Source: Flavobacterium sp. ZT3R18
GTDB taxonomy: Bacteria; Bacteroidota; Bacteroidia; Flavobacteriales; Flavobacteriaceae
Length of the DNA stretch: 64,000 bases
Direction: 5' to 3'
Assembly: GCF_007097385.1 (NCBI RefSeq)
Contig: NZ_VJZS01000011.1
Location: 91,789-155,788 of the forward strand
Every line of letters starts with the position of its first letter. The first letter of the stretch is position 1. The translations under genes and the position numbers were made by a program. This document shows, piece after piece, positions 1-7,935 of this stretch. The notes below the pieces were generated by a model, which searched no databases, was not told the DNA's origin, and saw only the letters and a list, made by a program, of their open reading frames with translations.

Positions 1-2
1 TT

Positions 3-44
3 GCAACGCTTTACCGGAAATTGGACGAGTATAATATTCAATAG
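3..44 (+). CDS. C-terminal tail of an NtrC-family response regulator (partial)
   Basis: The first bases of the window, read in frame 3, encode ATLYRKLDEYNIQ followed by a stop. The pattern TLYRKL-x-EY is the recognition helix end of the Fis-type helix-turn-helix that closes sigma-54-dependent (NtrC/AtoC-type) response regulators. The rest of the gene lies upstream of the window. Its position directly before the kdp genes, which end in a histidine kinase without a response regulator of its own, suggests it is the partner regulator of that kinase and would replace the OmpR-type KdpE. The identification rests on 13 residues only. Confidence 0.7.
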   Translation, partial: ATLYRKLDEYNIQ

Positions 45-63
45 CAATCTTATCATTTCAATA

Positions 64-90
64 AAAGCCTATCATTTTGATAGGTTTTTT
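64..90 (+). terminator. Rho-independent terminator after the response regulator
   Basis: A 7-bp stem (cctatca/tgatagg) with a 3-base loop is followed by seven T and sits 20 bases after the stop codon of the response regulator. Confidence 0.75.
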
Positions 91-102
91 TATGCCTTTT
101 TT

Positions 103-119
103 TGGCACGGAAAGGACAA
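103..119 (+). promoter_or_regulatory. Possible sigma-54 promoter of the kdp operon
   Basis: TGGCACG at 103-109 matches the sigma-54 -24 element exactly. The expected -12 element (TTGC) at the right spacing is poor (GGAC), so this is only a candidate. It lies between the terminator of an NtrC-type regulator, which would activate sigma-54, and the first kdp-associated gene. Confidence 0.3.
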
Positions 120-206
120 CACTTTAGGGAACAATGTTTTATGGTTTTTGTTTTTTTTTGGAATACTTTTTGGCATAAGCGATGAAGAACATAAAAAATC
201 ATTCTT

Positions 207-488
207 ATGAAAAATCAAATCACTACGGTTTACAAACAAGCAGAACGATTTGCCGAAATCACAAAAACGGCAATCATTACTGGAAATATAAATCGGGCAA
301 AAAAATGTTTGGCACTGGCCGAACGGTTATTCGAAACGGGAAGCAACGAAACAAAAAATGCCATTTCAAACGTATATGTTTTTTCGGTTTCCTCATTCAT
401 GGAATTGCGTAACTGCAATATTTCCAATCTGTTTCCAAAATCGTTGAAGGCAGAATATATCAAACAAATCAATACCTCAGGAGTGTAG
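207..488 (+). CDS. Small conserved protein at the head of the kdp operon (DUF7674-like)
   Basis: This is a 93-residue soluble, largely helical protein with no signal peptide or membrane segment. I recognise it as the small hypothetical protein, DUF7674-like, that often precedes kdpF/kdpA in flavobacteria; its biochemical role is unknown. Visible features are an N-terminal helix with AERFAEITKTAI, a cysteine at residue 34 (KKCLALAERL), a central FSVSSFMELR and a C-terminal FPKSLKAEYIKQ. A frame starting at 182 overlaps it but lacks family-like sequence. Gene order suggests a part in Kdp regulation or assembly, which is inference. Confidence 0.65.
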   Translation: MKNQITTVYKQAERFAEITKTAIITGNINRAKKCLALAERLFETGSNETKNAISNVYVFSVSSFMELRNCNISNLFPKSLKAEYIKQINTSGV

Positions 489-624
489 AAAAGACAACTA
501 GATAATAGAATATAGATAAAAGACTAAAACGATAGTAAAAAACAAATAAATCTTAGTGTCTAAGTCCCACATCTATTATCTCTTCGTTTTTCATCTTAAG
601 CAGTAATCTAAATAAATTAATTAT
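489..624 (+). other. Spacer before the micro membrane genes
   Basis: 136 AT-rich bases with quasi-repeats of the type ctaga-taatagaat-atagata. No gene or convincing terminator is seen. Confidence 0.4.
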
Positions 625-711
625 ATGTTAACCACTATTCTTTTACTCGCATTAGGAGCTTTTCTTTTTGCGATTTGTTTTAAAACCGTCGAATTTTTTG
701 AAAAAATCTAA
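625..711 (+). CDS. 28-residue membrane microprotein upstream of kdpF
   Basis: The ATG at 625 opens a frame MLTTILLLALGAFLFAICFK... ending VEFFEKI at a TAA (709-711). It is one hydrophobic helix of about 17 residues followed by a short charged tail, the same architecture as KdpF but unlike it in sequence. Its stop lies three bases before the kdpF start, so translation is probably coupled. A role as a second small subunit or stabiliser of the KdpFABC pump is inference. It could be chance, but hydrophobic profile, spacing and operon position all favour a real gene. Confidence 0.6.
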   Translation: MLTTILLLALGAFLFAICFKTVEFFEKI

Positions 712-714
712 ATC

Positions 715-792
715 ATGACTGCACTATTTATTATCGCACTTGCCGTTTTCGGCTATTTGGTTTATGTCCTAATTAAACCCGAAAAGTTTTAA
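715..792 (+). CDS. kdpF: K+-transporting ATPase subunit KdpF
   Basis: A 25-residue peptide, MTALFIIALAVFGYLVYVLI followed by KPEKF. One transmembrane helix ending in the YxLxxPEKF tail is characteristic of KdpF, the small lipid-like subunit that stabilises KdpABC in the inner membrane. Length agrees with the family (about 25-30). It starts three bases after the preceding microprotein and lies 76 bases before kdpA. Confidence 0.88.
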   Translation: MTALFIIALAVFGYLVYVLIKPEKF

Positions 793-796
793 TAAA

Positions 797-866
797 ATGA
801 ATTTTTAGAATTTAAGATTGTCACGGAGAAATCTAAAATCTAAAATCAACAATCTAAAATTAAATA
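797..866. repeat. Quasi-tandem repeat between kdpF and kdpA
   Basis: Four near-copies of the unit aatctaaaat occur in the last 40 bases of this spacer (around 830-866). The element is low complexity and sits inside an operon. A TTG at 818 opens the kdpA frame through this repeat, but kdpA-like sequence begins only at the ATG at 869. Confidence 0.6.
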
Positions 867-868
867 AT

Positions 869-2590
869 ATGAACGCAGAGTTATTTGGTGTCATCAGTAT
901 TTTTATCGTTTCAATAGTTTTAGCAATTCCTTTGGGAAGATATATTGCTAAAATCTATTCAAACGATAAAACGGTACTAGACCCGGTTTTCAATCCAATT
1001 GAAAAATTTATTTTTAAAATCAGTGGCATCAATGCAACTGAAGAAATGAACTGGAAGCAACATTTAAAAGCACTTTTGAGTGTAAATATGGTTTGGTTCT
1101 TTCTTTGTTTTTTTATCTTATTGTTTCAAGGTTCACTGTTTTTAAACCCAGACAATAATCCATCCATGTCGCCCGATTTGGCATTTAATACTGCTATTTC
1201 ATTTGTGGTAAACTGTAATTTACAGCATTATTCAGGAGAAAGTGGAGTTTCTTATTTGTCACAACTCTTTTTAATGTTCTTGCAATTTGTATCTGCTGGT
1301 GTCGGAATGGCAGCAGCAGCAATGGTTTTTACTGCAATGAAAGAAAGAACTACTGATAAATTAGGGAACTTTTACAATTTTTTCATCAAAAGTTGTACTC
1401 GTATTTTATTGCCACTTTCAGCTGTTGTAGCTGTTGTTCTGTTATTTAACGGCACACCAATGACATTTGAAGGAAAAGATACGATTACTACTTTGCAAGG
1501 AGATACTGTTGAAGTTTCCCGTGGCCCAGCGGCAGCTTTCATTGGAATCAAACATATTGGTACCAATGGTGGTGGGTTTTTTGGAGCCAATTCTGCTCAT
1601 CCATTAGAAAACCCAACCTATTTTACGAATGCGGTTGAACTTTGGGCACAATTGATTATCCCTTTTTCGATGATTTTTGCTTTGGGTTTTTATTTAAAGA
1701 AAAGGAAATTCTCGTACGTTATTTTTGGAGTAATGACTGTTGGTTTCTTGCTTTTAGTAGTGCCAACTGTTATTAGTGAACTCAACGGAAATCCAGCTAT
1801 CGAAAGAATGGGAATTACCCAAACTACTGGTGCCATGGAAGGTAAGGAAGTCCGTTTTGGACCCGCCGTTACTGGGTTTTGGAGTATTGCCACAACGGTA
1901 ATTTCTACAGGATCGGTCAATAGTATGCATGATAGTTCGATGCCAGTTTCGGGTTCGATGGAATTGTTAGCCATGATGATCAATGCCTTTTATGGCGGAT
2001 GTGGTGTAGGGATCTTGAACTTTTACATTTTTATTATTCTGGCTGTTTTTATTTCGGGTTTAATGGTGGGAAGAACACCTGAATTTCTAGGAAAGAAAAT
2101 TGAAGCCCGTGAAGTAAAAATCGCTGCTTTCATTGCGATTCTGCATCCCTTATTGATATTGTCGGGAACGGCTTTGGCTTCTTATTTTGCTGCGAATGAT
2201 ACGGCAATGGGCTATTGGTTTAGCGGAAACGCAACAGGCTGGCTGAACAACCCAGGTCACCACGGATTTTCAGAAATGTTATACGAATATACGTCTAGTG
2301 CTGCCAATAACGGTTCTGGTTTCGAAGGGTTAGGAGACAACAATCCGTTTTGGAACATCACCACAGGAATTGTGTTGTTATTGAGTCGTTTCATTCCTAT
2401 AATTGGACCATTGGCTATCGCAGGATTATTAGCCAATAAAAAATACATTCCAGAAAGTGCAGGAACTTTAAAAACAGATACTACCATTTTTGGAGTAATG
2501 GTTTTTGCAGTAATTGCAATTATTGCTGCTTTGTCTTTCTTTCCAGCATTAGCACTTGGACCTTTAGCAGAATATTTTACATTAAAATAA
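869..2590 (+). CDS. kdpA: K+-transporting ATPase potassium-binding subunit KdpA
   Basis: 573 residues, a polytopic channel-like subunit of the KdpFABC pump that binds and translocates K+ in the inner membrane. The four pore-loop signatures of the family are visible: VNCNLQHYSGE, GTNGGGFFGANSAHP, GSVNSMHDSSMPVSGS and SSAANNGSGFEGLGDNNPFWN-type segments in order. About ten hydrophobic helices are evident, with FIPIIGPLAIAGLL near the C-terminus. The start at 869 (MNAELFGV) is preferred over a TTG at 818 because the extra 17 residues are encoded by an intergenic repeat. Length matches KdpA (about 560). It is followed after 100 bases by kdpB. Confidence 0.97.
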   Translation: MNAELFGVISIFIVSIVLAIPLGRYIAKIYSNDKTVLDPVFNPIEKFIFKISGINATEEMNWKQHLKALLSVNMVWFFLCFFILLFQGSLFLNPDNNPSMSPDLAFNTAISFVVNCNLQHYSGESGVSYLSQLFLMFLQFVSAGVGMAAAAMVFTAMKERTTDKLGNFYNFFIKSCTRILLPLSAVVAVVLLFNGTPMTFEGKDTITTLQGDTVEVSRGPAAAFIGIKHIGTNGGGFFGANSAHPLENPTYFTNAVELWAQLIIPFSMIFALGFYLKKRKFSYVIFGVMTVGFLLLVVPTVISELNGNPAIERMGITQTTGAMEGKEVRFGPAVTGFWSIATTVISTGSVNSMHDSSMPVSGSMELLAMMINAFYGGCGVGILNFYIFIILAVFISGLMVGRTPEFLGKKIEAREVKIAAFIAILHPLLILSGTALASYFAANDTAMGYWFSGNATGWLNNPGHHGFSEMLYEYTSSAANNGSGFEGLGDNNPFWNITTGIVLLLSRFIPIIGPLAIAGLLANKKYIPESAGTLKTDTTIFGVMVFAVIAIIAALSFFPALALGPLAEYFTLK

Positions 2591-2591
2591 A

Positions 2592-2632
2592 AAAAGTTAG
2601 AAATTAGAAGTTAGAGGTTAGAAGTGTATCAG
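2592..2632. repeat. Quasi-tandem repeat between kdpA and kdpB
   Basis: Successive variants of (a)gttagaa/attagaag/ttagaggttagaag fill the first 40 bases of the 100-base kdpA-kdpB spacer. The unit differs from the repeats at the other kdp junctions. Confidence 0.6.
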
Positions 2633-2690
2633 TAAACTTAGAACCCGAAATCCATAAACTGAAGACTTATAACAGTTAACTCATTTTAAA

Positions 2691-4724
2691 ATGACTAAAA
2701 ATAAATCCAATTCATTGTTTGAGAGTAAGCAAGTAAAAGATGCCTTAGTGCAGTCTTTTGTGAAGCTGAACCCGAAGGTAATGTTCAAAAACCCGGTAAT
2801 GTTTACCGTAGAAATCGGGACTGCCATTATGTTTGCCGTGTGTATTTCCATTTTATTTGGTGCACAGGATCAAGGTAGTTTTGCTTATAATTTCATTGTA
2901 TTCTTAATTTTACTGGTTACACTTTTGTTTGCCAATTTTGCCGAAGCTATTGCCGAAGCTCGTGGAAAAGCACAAGCGGACAGTTTAAGAAAAACACGCG
3001 AAGAAACGCCAGCAAGACAGGTTTTACCTAATGGTGAAATCAAAAACATTAGTTCTTCAGAATTGAAGAAAGGCGATGTTTTCGTTTGTGAAGCAGGCGA
3101 TTTAATTGCCACTGATGGTGAAATTATCGAAGGTTTGGCTACTATCGATGAGAGTGCCATTACTGGAGAAAGTGCGCCCGTAATTCGGGAATCGGGTGGC
3201 GATAAATCATCAGTAACTGGAGGGACAAAAGTGTTATCCGATAAAATAAAAGTTATTGTGACCAACGAACCGGGCGAAAGTTTTCTAGATAAAATGATTG
3301 CTTTGGTAGAAGGAGCAAGCCGTCAGAAAACACCAAACGAAATTGCATTGACGATTTTGTTGGCAGCTTTTACCTTAATCTTCGTGATAGTTTGCGTGAC
3401 ATTGAAACCGTTTGCCGATTATGCGAATGCACCAATTACGATTGCTGCTTTCATCTCGCTATTTGTTTGTTTGATTCCAACGACAATTGGGGGTTTACTT
3501 TCAGCGATTGGAATTGCGGGAATGGACAGAGCGTTGCGTGCCAACGTAATCACAAAATCAGGAAAAGCGGTAGAAACTGCTGGAGATATTGATGTACTGC
3601 TTTTGGATAAAACGGGAACAATCACTATTGGAAACAGAAAAGCCACCAATTTTTATCCGGCAAAAGGAATCTCACAAGAGGATTTCATCAAGTCAGCGGT
3701 GTTGAGTTCACTTGCCGATGATACGCCAGAAGGGAAAAGTATTGTAGAATTGGCTGGACAGGAAGTGGCTCAGAAATTATCTATTGAAGGAGCTACTTTA
3801 ATCAAATTTACTGCGGAAACCCGAACTAGTGGTGTTGTATTGAAAGACGGAACCAATATTCGGAAAGGGGCTCAAGATGCTGCCAAGAACATAGCACAAC
3901 AAGCTGGAAACCTATTTCCAGTGGATATTACTCAAACCGTAATCGCTATTTCTTCCAAAGGAGGAACGCCTTTGGTCGTTGTAAAAAACAATGAAGTTCA
4001 GGGAGTTATCGAATTGCAGGATATCATCAAAACGGGAATGAAAGAACGTTTTGACCGTTTGCGAAAAATGGGCGTAAAAACCGTGATGGTTACGGGAGAC
4101 AATCCATTAACAGCCAAATTTATTGCCGAAGCTGCCGGTGTAGATGATTTTATCGCCGAGGCCAAACCTGAGGATAAGATGAACTACATCAAAAATGAGC
4201 AACAAAACGGTAAACTCGTAGCCATGATGGGTGACGGTACGAATGATGCCCCCGCTCTTGCACAAGCCGATGTTGGTGTTGCCATGAACAGCGGAACGCA
4301 AGCGGCAAAAGAAGCCGGAAATATGGTCGATCTTGATAATGATCCAACCAAGTTAATTGAAATTATTGAAATAGGAAAACAATTGTTGATGACCAGAGGA
4401 ACGCTGACCACGTTCTCGATTGCCAATGACGTAGCGAAGTATTTTGCTATTGTTCCTGCGCTTTTCATCACTGCGATTCCAGCTCTTGAAGGTTTGAATA
4501 TTATGCGTTTGCATAGTCCGGAAAGTGCTATTTTATCTGCCGTGATTTTTAATGCGATTATCATTCCGATATTGATTCCACTGGCTTTAAGAGGGGTTGA
4601 TTATAAACCAATCGGAGCAAGTGCCATCTTGAAACGAAACCTGTTGATTTACGGTTTTGGTGGATTGATTGTTCCGTTTATCGGAATCAAATTAATCGAT
4701 TTGGCGGTGGCGTTATTTATGTAA
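2691..4724 (+). CDS. kdpB: K+-transporting P-type ATPase KdpB
   Basis: 677 residues, the catalytic P-type ATPase subunit that hydrolyses ATP to drive K+ uptake by KdpFABC. Visible motifs are the actuator-domain TGES (ITGESAPV, around residue 160), the phosphorylation site DKTGT with aspartate near 306, a KGA nucleotide-binding segment (IRKGAQD), TGDNPLTA and the hinge [10 protein letters not shown] near 512. N-terminal and C-terminal membrane helices flank the cytoplasmic domains. Length fits KdpB (about 680). It is separated from kdpC by a perfect 29-base palindrome. Confidence 0.98.
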   Translation: MTKNKSNSLFESKQVKDALVQSFVKLNPKVMFKNPVMFTVEIGTAIMFAVCISILFGAQDQGSFAYNFIVFLILLVTLLFANFAEAIAEARGKAQADSLRKTREETPARQVLPNGEIKNISSSELKKGDVFVCEAGDLIATDGEIIEGLATIDESAITGESAPVIRESGGDKSSVTGGTKVLSDKIKVIVTNEPGESFLDKMIALVEGASRQKTPNEIALTILLAAFTLIFVIVCVTLKPFADYANAPITIAAFISLFVCLIPTTIGGLLSAIGIAGMDRALRANVITKSGKAVETAGDIDVLLLDKTGTITIGNRKATNFYPAKGISQEDFIKSAVLSSLADDTPEGKSIVELAGQEVAQKLSIEGATLIKFTAETRTSGVVLKDGTNIRKGAQDAAKNIAQQAGNLFPVDITQTVIAISSKGGTPLVVVKNNEVQGVIELQDIIKTGMKERFDRLRKMGVKTVMVTGDNPLTAKFIAEAAGVDDFIAEAKPEDKMNYIKNEQQNGKLVAMMGDGTNDAPALAQADVGVAMNSGTQAAKEAGNMVDLDNDPTKLIEIIEIGKQLLMTRGTLTTFSIANDVAKYFAIVPALFITAIPALEGLNIMRLHSPESAILSAVIFNAIIIPILIPLALRGVDYKPIGASAILKRNLLIYGFGGLIVPFIGIKLIDLAVALFM

Positions 4725-4731
4725 TAATAAC

Positions 4732-4760
4732 GTAGAGACGTTGCAATGCAACGTCTCTAC
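4732..4760. repeat. Perfect 14-bp inverted repeat between kdpB and kdpC
   Basis: The arms gtagagacgttgca and tgcaacgtctctac are exact reverse complements separated by a single A. The hairpin has no T tract, so it is not a typical terminator. It could tune kdpB/kdpC mRNA stability or be a REP-like dispersed element. Confidence 0.9.
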
Positions 4761-4775
4761 AAAATAAACAAAAAA

Positions 4776-5330
4776 ATGAAAAATATATTTTCAATATTAA
4801 AACTGACCTTTCTAATGGTCGTTTTATTCGCAGTCATTTATCCTTTGGCAATTTTTGGAATTGCACAGTTTGCTCCAAATCATGGGAAAGGAGAAACCAT
4901 TTCGGTAAACGGAAAAGTGGTAGGCTATCAAAAAATTGGACAAAAATTTGACAAGTCTAATTATTTCTGGGGACGACCATCGGCAGTAGATTATAATGCT
5001 GCGGGGAGCGGGGGAAGTAACAAAGCAGCAAGTAATCCAGATTATTTGGCTTTAATACAAAAAAGAATAGACACGTTTTTGATAGCACATCCGTATTTGA
5101 AAAAATCGGAGATTCCATCGGATATGGTTACAGCTTCGGGTAGTGGTTTAGATCCAAATATTTCGCCAGAAGGAGCGCTGATTCAGGTGAAAAGAGTGGC
5201 GGCAGTACGTAAATTGTCTGAAGAAAAAGTAAAAGCATTGGTAGAAAATAAGATCAATAAACCTACATTAGCGGGAACTTCAACAGTGAATGTTCTGGAA
5301 TTGAATGTGGCTTTGGATGAATTGAAATAA
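4776..5330 (+). CDS. kdpC: K+-transporting ATPase subunit KdpC
   Basis: 184 residues from ATG 4776 (MKNIFSILKLTFLMVVLFAV). KdpC is the single-span periplasmic-side subunit that raises the affinity of KdpB for ATP. One N-terminal membrane helix is followed by the conserved core: GQKFDKSNYFWGRPSAVDYNAAGSGGSN, then SGSGLDPNISPEGALIQVKRVA and a C-terminal VNVLELNVALDE. Length matches the family (about 190). An ATG at 4746 would add ten residues coded by the preceding palindrome, so the later start is preferred. Confidence 0.96.
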   Translation: MKNIFSILKLTFLMVVLFAVIYPLAIFGIAQFAPNHGKGETISVNGKVVGYQKIGQKFDKSNYFWGRPSAVDYNAAGSGGSNKAASNPDYLALIQKRIDTFLIAHPYLKKSEIPSDMVTASGSGLDPNISPEGALIQVKRVAAVRKLSEEKVKALVENKINKPTLAGTSTVNVLELNVALDELK

Positions 5331-5334
5331 GAAT

Positions 5335-5385
5335 AAATTCAATAACAATATCAATTTCAATGGCAATATCAATTTTAAACAAAGA
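5335..5385. repeat. Quasi-tandem repeat after kdpC
   Basis: Variants of aa-t-ggcaatatcaatttcaa are repeated about four times directly after the kdpC stop. Confidence 0.5.
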
Positions 5386-5417
5386 GTACTAAGAATTAAT
5401 AAAAAGGTTTTTAAAAA

Positions 5418-5518
5418 CGAGATGCCCTAGCCCCGATAGAAGGGAAAATCCTTTTGTTTTTTTTCTTTTTAAAAAAACAAAAGATTTGGAATGATAGCGG
5501 GATTAGCTCCTAAAAATA
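5418..5518 (+). ncRNA. Candidate structured intergenic element A
   Basis: A long A/T stem (atccttttgttttttt pairing with aaaaaaacaaaagat) is enclosed by an outer helix of ctagccccg with cgggattag (8 of 9 pairs). The bases gatagaag and gatagcggga flank the inner stem. The same GATAGAAG ... ATAGC order recurs in a second element at 57750-57867, so this looks like a dispersed structured element of flavobacteria. It could be a member of an Rfam motif such as Flavo-1, which I cannot test here. It lies between kdpC and the porin gene and overlaps an upstream in-frame ATG of the porin (5491). Confidence 0.4.
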
Positions 5519-5523
5519 ATAAA

Positions 5524-6600
5524 ATGAAAAAAATAATAGTTTCGGCTTTAATAGTTTTTGGATTTACAACCATTGATGCTCAAGAAGTGTCCAAAAGTCC
5601 GGTTACGTTTTCGGGTTATGTTGATGTTTATTACAGTTATGATTTTGGGAAACAGGATAATCATACCAAACCGGGATTTATTTACAATTACAATAAATCG
5701 AATGAAGTGAACGTGAATTTGGGCATGGGCAAAGTGAATTATACGAAAGAGAATGTTCGCGGGAATTTTGCGCTAATGGCAGGAACGTATCCTCAGTATA
5801 ATATGGCTGCGGAGCTGGGATTGCTAAAAAATGTGTATGAAGCCAATGTAGGTGTGAGAATTTCTAAAGACCATAATCTTTGGGTAGATGCGGGAGTTAT
5901 GCCTTCGCATATTGGTTTTGAAAGTGCGATTGGTAAAGATTGTATGACTTTGACCAGAAGTATTCCGGCTGAAAATTCTCCATATTACGAAACTGGAATA
6001 AAAATTGGATACACTTCTGCGTCCGAAAAATGGTATTTGGCTGCTATGTATTTGAATGGTTGGCAACGTATTCAGAAAATTGAAGGGAATCAAACACCTG
6101 CTTTTGGAACGCAAATAACGTACAAACCAATTTCGGGAGTTGCCATGAACTGGAGTACTTATGTTGGAAACGAACAACCCGATATTGACAAGAAATGGCG
6201 TTATTTTAATGATTTTTATGGACAATTTAAAGTTGCCGAAAAAATAAATATAATTACAGGTTTTGATATTGGAGCACAACAATCCACTAAAGGAAGTAGT
6301 AATTATGATGTTTGGTATTCGCCGATTGTTATAGCACAATACAAACCAACGTCCAAAATTCAATTGGCAGCGAGAGGTGAATATTGCCAAGATGCGAAAG
6401 GTGTAATCATTGGAACAGGAACACCAAATGGTTTTAAGACGTATGGTTTCTCGGCCAATTTTGATTATTTGCCTGTAGATAATGTAATATTTAGAGTAGA
6501 AGCACGAACTTTGAATAGCAAAGATGCCATCTTTTTGAAAGACAATAATCCTACAGATAGTAATGTATTTGTTACTACATCTTTGGCGGTTTCTATTTAA
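5524..6600 (+). CDS. Outer-membrane beta-barrel porin of the kdp locus
   Basis: 358 residues from ATG 5524. A Sec signal peptide (MKKIIVSALIVFGFTTIDAQ) precedes an all-beta protein that starts VTFSGYVDVYYSYDFG, has alternating aromatic/polar strands and ends VFVTTSLAVSI with aromatic-poor last strand. The family is the porin of the DUF1597 type commonly found in Bacteroidota kdp operons. It probably lets ions or small solutes reach the Kdp pump through the outer membrane, which is inference from gene order. The start at 5491 would put 11 residues in front of the signal peptide and is rejected. Confidence 0.82.
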   Translation: MKKIIVSALIVFGFTTIDAQEVSKSPVTFSGYVDVYYSYDFGKQDNHTKPGFIYNYNKSNEVNVNLGMGKVNYTKENVRGNFALMAGTYPQYNMAAELGLLKNVYEANVGVRISKDHNLWVDAGVMPSHIGFESAIGKDCMTLTRSIPAENSPYYETGIKIGYTSASEKWYLAAMYLNGWQRIQKIEGNQTPAFGTQITYKPISGVAMNWSTYVGNEQPDIDKKWRYFNDFYGQFKVAEKINIITGFDIGAQQSTKGSSNYDVWYSPIVIAQYKPTSKIQLAARGEYCQDAKGVIIGTGTPNGFKTYGFSANFDYLPVDNVIFRVEARTLNSKDAIFLKDNNPTDSNVFVTTSLAVSI

Positions 6601-6603
6601 GTG

Positions 6604-6673
6604 AAGTAGGAAGTAGGAAGTAGGAAGTAGGAAGTAGGGAGTAGGGAGTAGGAAGTAGGGAGTAGGAAGTAGC
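6604..6673. repeat. Tandem heptamer repeat, about ten copies of AAGTAGG
   Basis: Ten consecutive 7-base units (AAGTAGG, with GAGTAGG variants in copies 6, 7 and 9 and a last AAGTAGC) occupy exactly 70 bases, starting four bases after the porin stop. A 7-base period suits replication slippage and does not keep an open frame by selection. Confidence 0.95.
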
Positions 6674-6723
6674 AAGAAGAAGGAGGATAGAAGTAAAAAG
6701 TTGTGATATTAATATTTTGCGGT

Positions 6724-6767
6724 CATCTTCCATCTCCCATCTTCCATCTTCCCAACTTCCATCTTCG
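6724..6767. repeat. Quasi-tandem CATCTTCC/CATCTCCC repeat before kdpD
   Basis: Five near-copies of catcttcc-type octamers/decamers fill the space just upstream of the KdpD-like gene. The unit is unrelated to the heptamer at 6604. Confidence 0.8.
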
Positions 6768-6780
6768 AAACAATTAAAAA

Positions 6781-7908
6781 ATGGACAACGAAAAAGAAAA
6801 TAATGTCAAACACTTTCTCGATTTAATTCAGAAATCACGAAGAGGAAAGTTTAAAATCTACATCGGGATGAGTGCTGGTGTGGGCAAAACTTTTCGTATG
6901 TTGCAGGAAGCTAACACGTTATTGCGAAATGGGATTGATGTGAAAATAGGGTATATTGAGACTCATAACCGTAAGGAAACACAGGATTTATTAGAAGGAT
7001 TACCTGTAATTCCGCGTCGAACTATTTTCTACAAAGGAAAGCAGCTTGAAGAAATGGATTTGCAAGCCATAATTAATCTTCGACCAGAAGTGGTCATTGT
7101 AGATGAGTTGGCGCACACCAACATTGAGGGCAGCAAAAACGAAAAGCGTTGGCAAGATGTTTTGGAGATTTTAGAAGCGGGAATCAATGTGATTTCGGCT
7201 GTGAATATTCAACATATTGAAAGTTTGAATAAAAATGTCAAACTCATTACCAATATAGAGGTACAGGAACGCATACCCGACAGTGTTTTGAAATTGGCAG
7301 ACGAAGTAGTTAATATTGACTTGACCGCCGATGAATTGATTACACGTTTGAAAGAAGGGAAAATTTATACTGCCGATAAAATCCCTACTGCCTTGAGTAA
7401 TTTTTTTAAATCAGACCAAATTTTGCAATTGCGGGAATTGGCGTTGAAAGAAGTGGCCAGTCAGGTTGTTCGAAAAGTGGAAAATGAAGTTCCTAAAAAC
7501 CACGCTTTGAAACACGAAAGATTCTTGGCCTGTATTAGTAGTAACGATACAACGGCTAAAATTGTAATTAGAAAAACCGCACGTTTAGCCAGTTATTACA
7601 ACAGCAAATGGTATGTTTTGTATGTTGAAATTCCAAGTGAGAGCAGTGACAAAATAGCACTCGACAAACAACGTCATTTGATTAATAATTTCAAATTGGC
7701 GACACAACTCGGTGGCGAAGTCATAAAAGTGGAAAGCAAGAATATTACCGATGCTATTTTAGATGTCGTTAAGCAAAAACAAGTAACTACGGTTTGCATT
7801 GGGAAACCGCATTTGAGTTTGTTTAAAGTGATTTTATCAACGACTATTTTCAATAAATTGCTCCACAATTTATCCTCATCAAATATTGATTTAATAATTT
7901 TATCATAG
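6781..7908 (+). CDS. kdpD: KdpD-type N-terminal sensor protein without kinase domain
   Basis: 375 residues made of only two KdpD modules. Residues 20-230 are the KdpD domain with Walker A (GMSAGVGKT, about 29-37) and Walker B-like VVIVDELAHTN. Residues 245-375 are a universal-stress-protein fold (LACISSNDTTAKIVIRKTA ... VCIGKPHLS). Full-length KdpD (about 900 residues) continues with four membrane helices and a histidine kinase; these are absent here. The gene ends naturally (DLIILS) and the kinase follows as its own gene 27 bases later, so this is a true split and not a frameshift. It probably senses cytoplasmic K+ or nucleotide status for that kinase. Confidence 0.93.
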   Translation: MDNEKENNVKHFLDLIQKSRRGKFKIYIGMSAGVGKTFRMLQEANTLLRNGIDVKIGYIETHNRKETQDLLEGLPVIPRRTIFYKGKQLEEMDLQAIINLRPEVVIVDELAHTNIEGSKNEKRWQDVLEILEAGINVISAVNIQHIESLNKNVKLITNIEVQERIPDSVLKLADEVVNIDLTADELITRLKEGKIYTADKIPTALSNFFKSDQILQLRELALKEVASQVVRKVENEVPKNHALKHERFLACISSNDTTAKIVIRKTARLASYYNSKWYVLYVEIPSESSDKIALDKQRHLINNFKLATQLGGEVIKVESKNITDAILDVVKQKQVTTVCIGKPHLSLFKVILSTTIFNKLLHNLSSSNIDLIILS

Positions 7909-7935
7909 AATAAATAATTCCTAACAAGAATAAAA

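Noticed and set aside
1..210. 70-codon plus-strand frame at the window start
   Set aside because: It runs through the tail of the response regulator in another frame and through the terminator. The true frame at the start is frame 3, ending at 44.
5824..6675. 283-codon minus-strand frame antisense to the porin
   Set aside because: Its N-terminal part is just the translated CCTACTT heptamer array (repeating LLPTPYF) and the rest is antisense to a clear beta-barrel gene.
6604..6767. CRISPR array
   Set aside because: Units are 7-10 bases without spacers; there are no cas genes. It is a simple tandem repeat.
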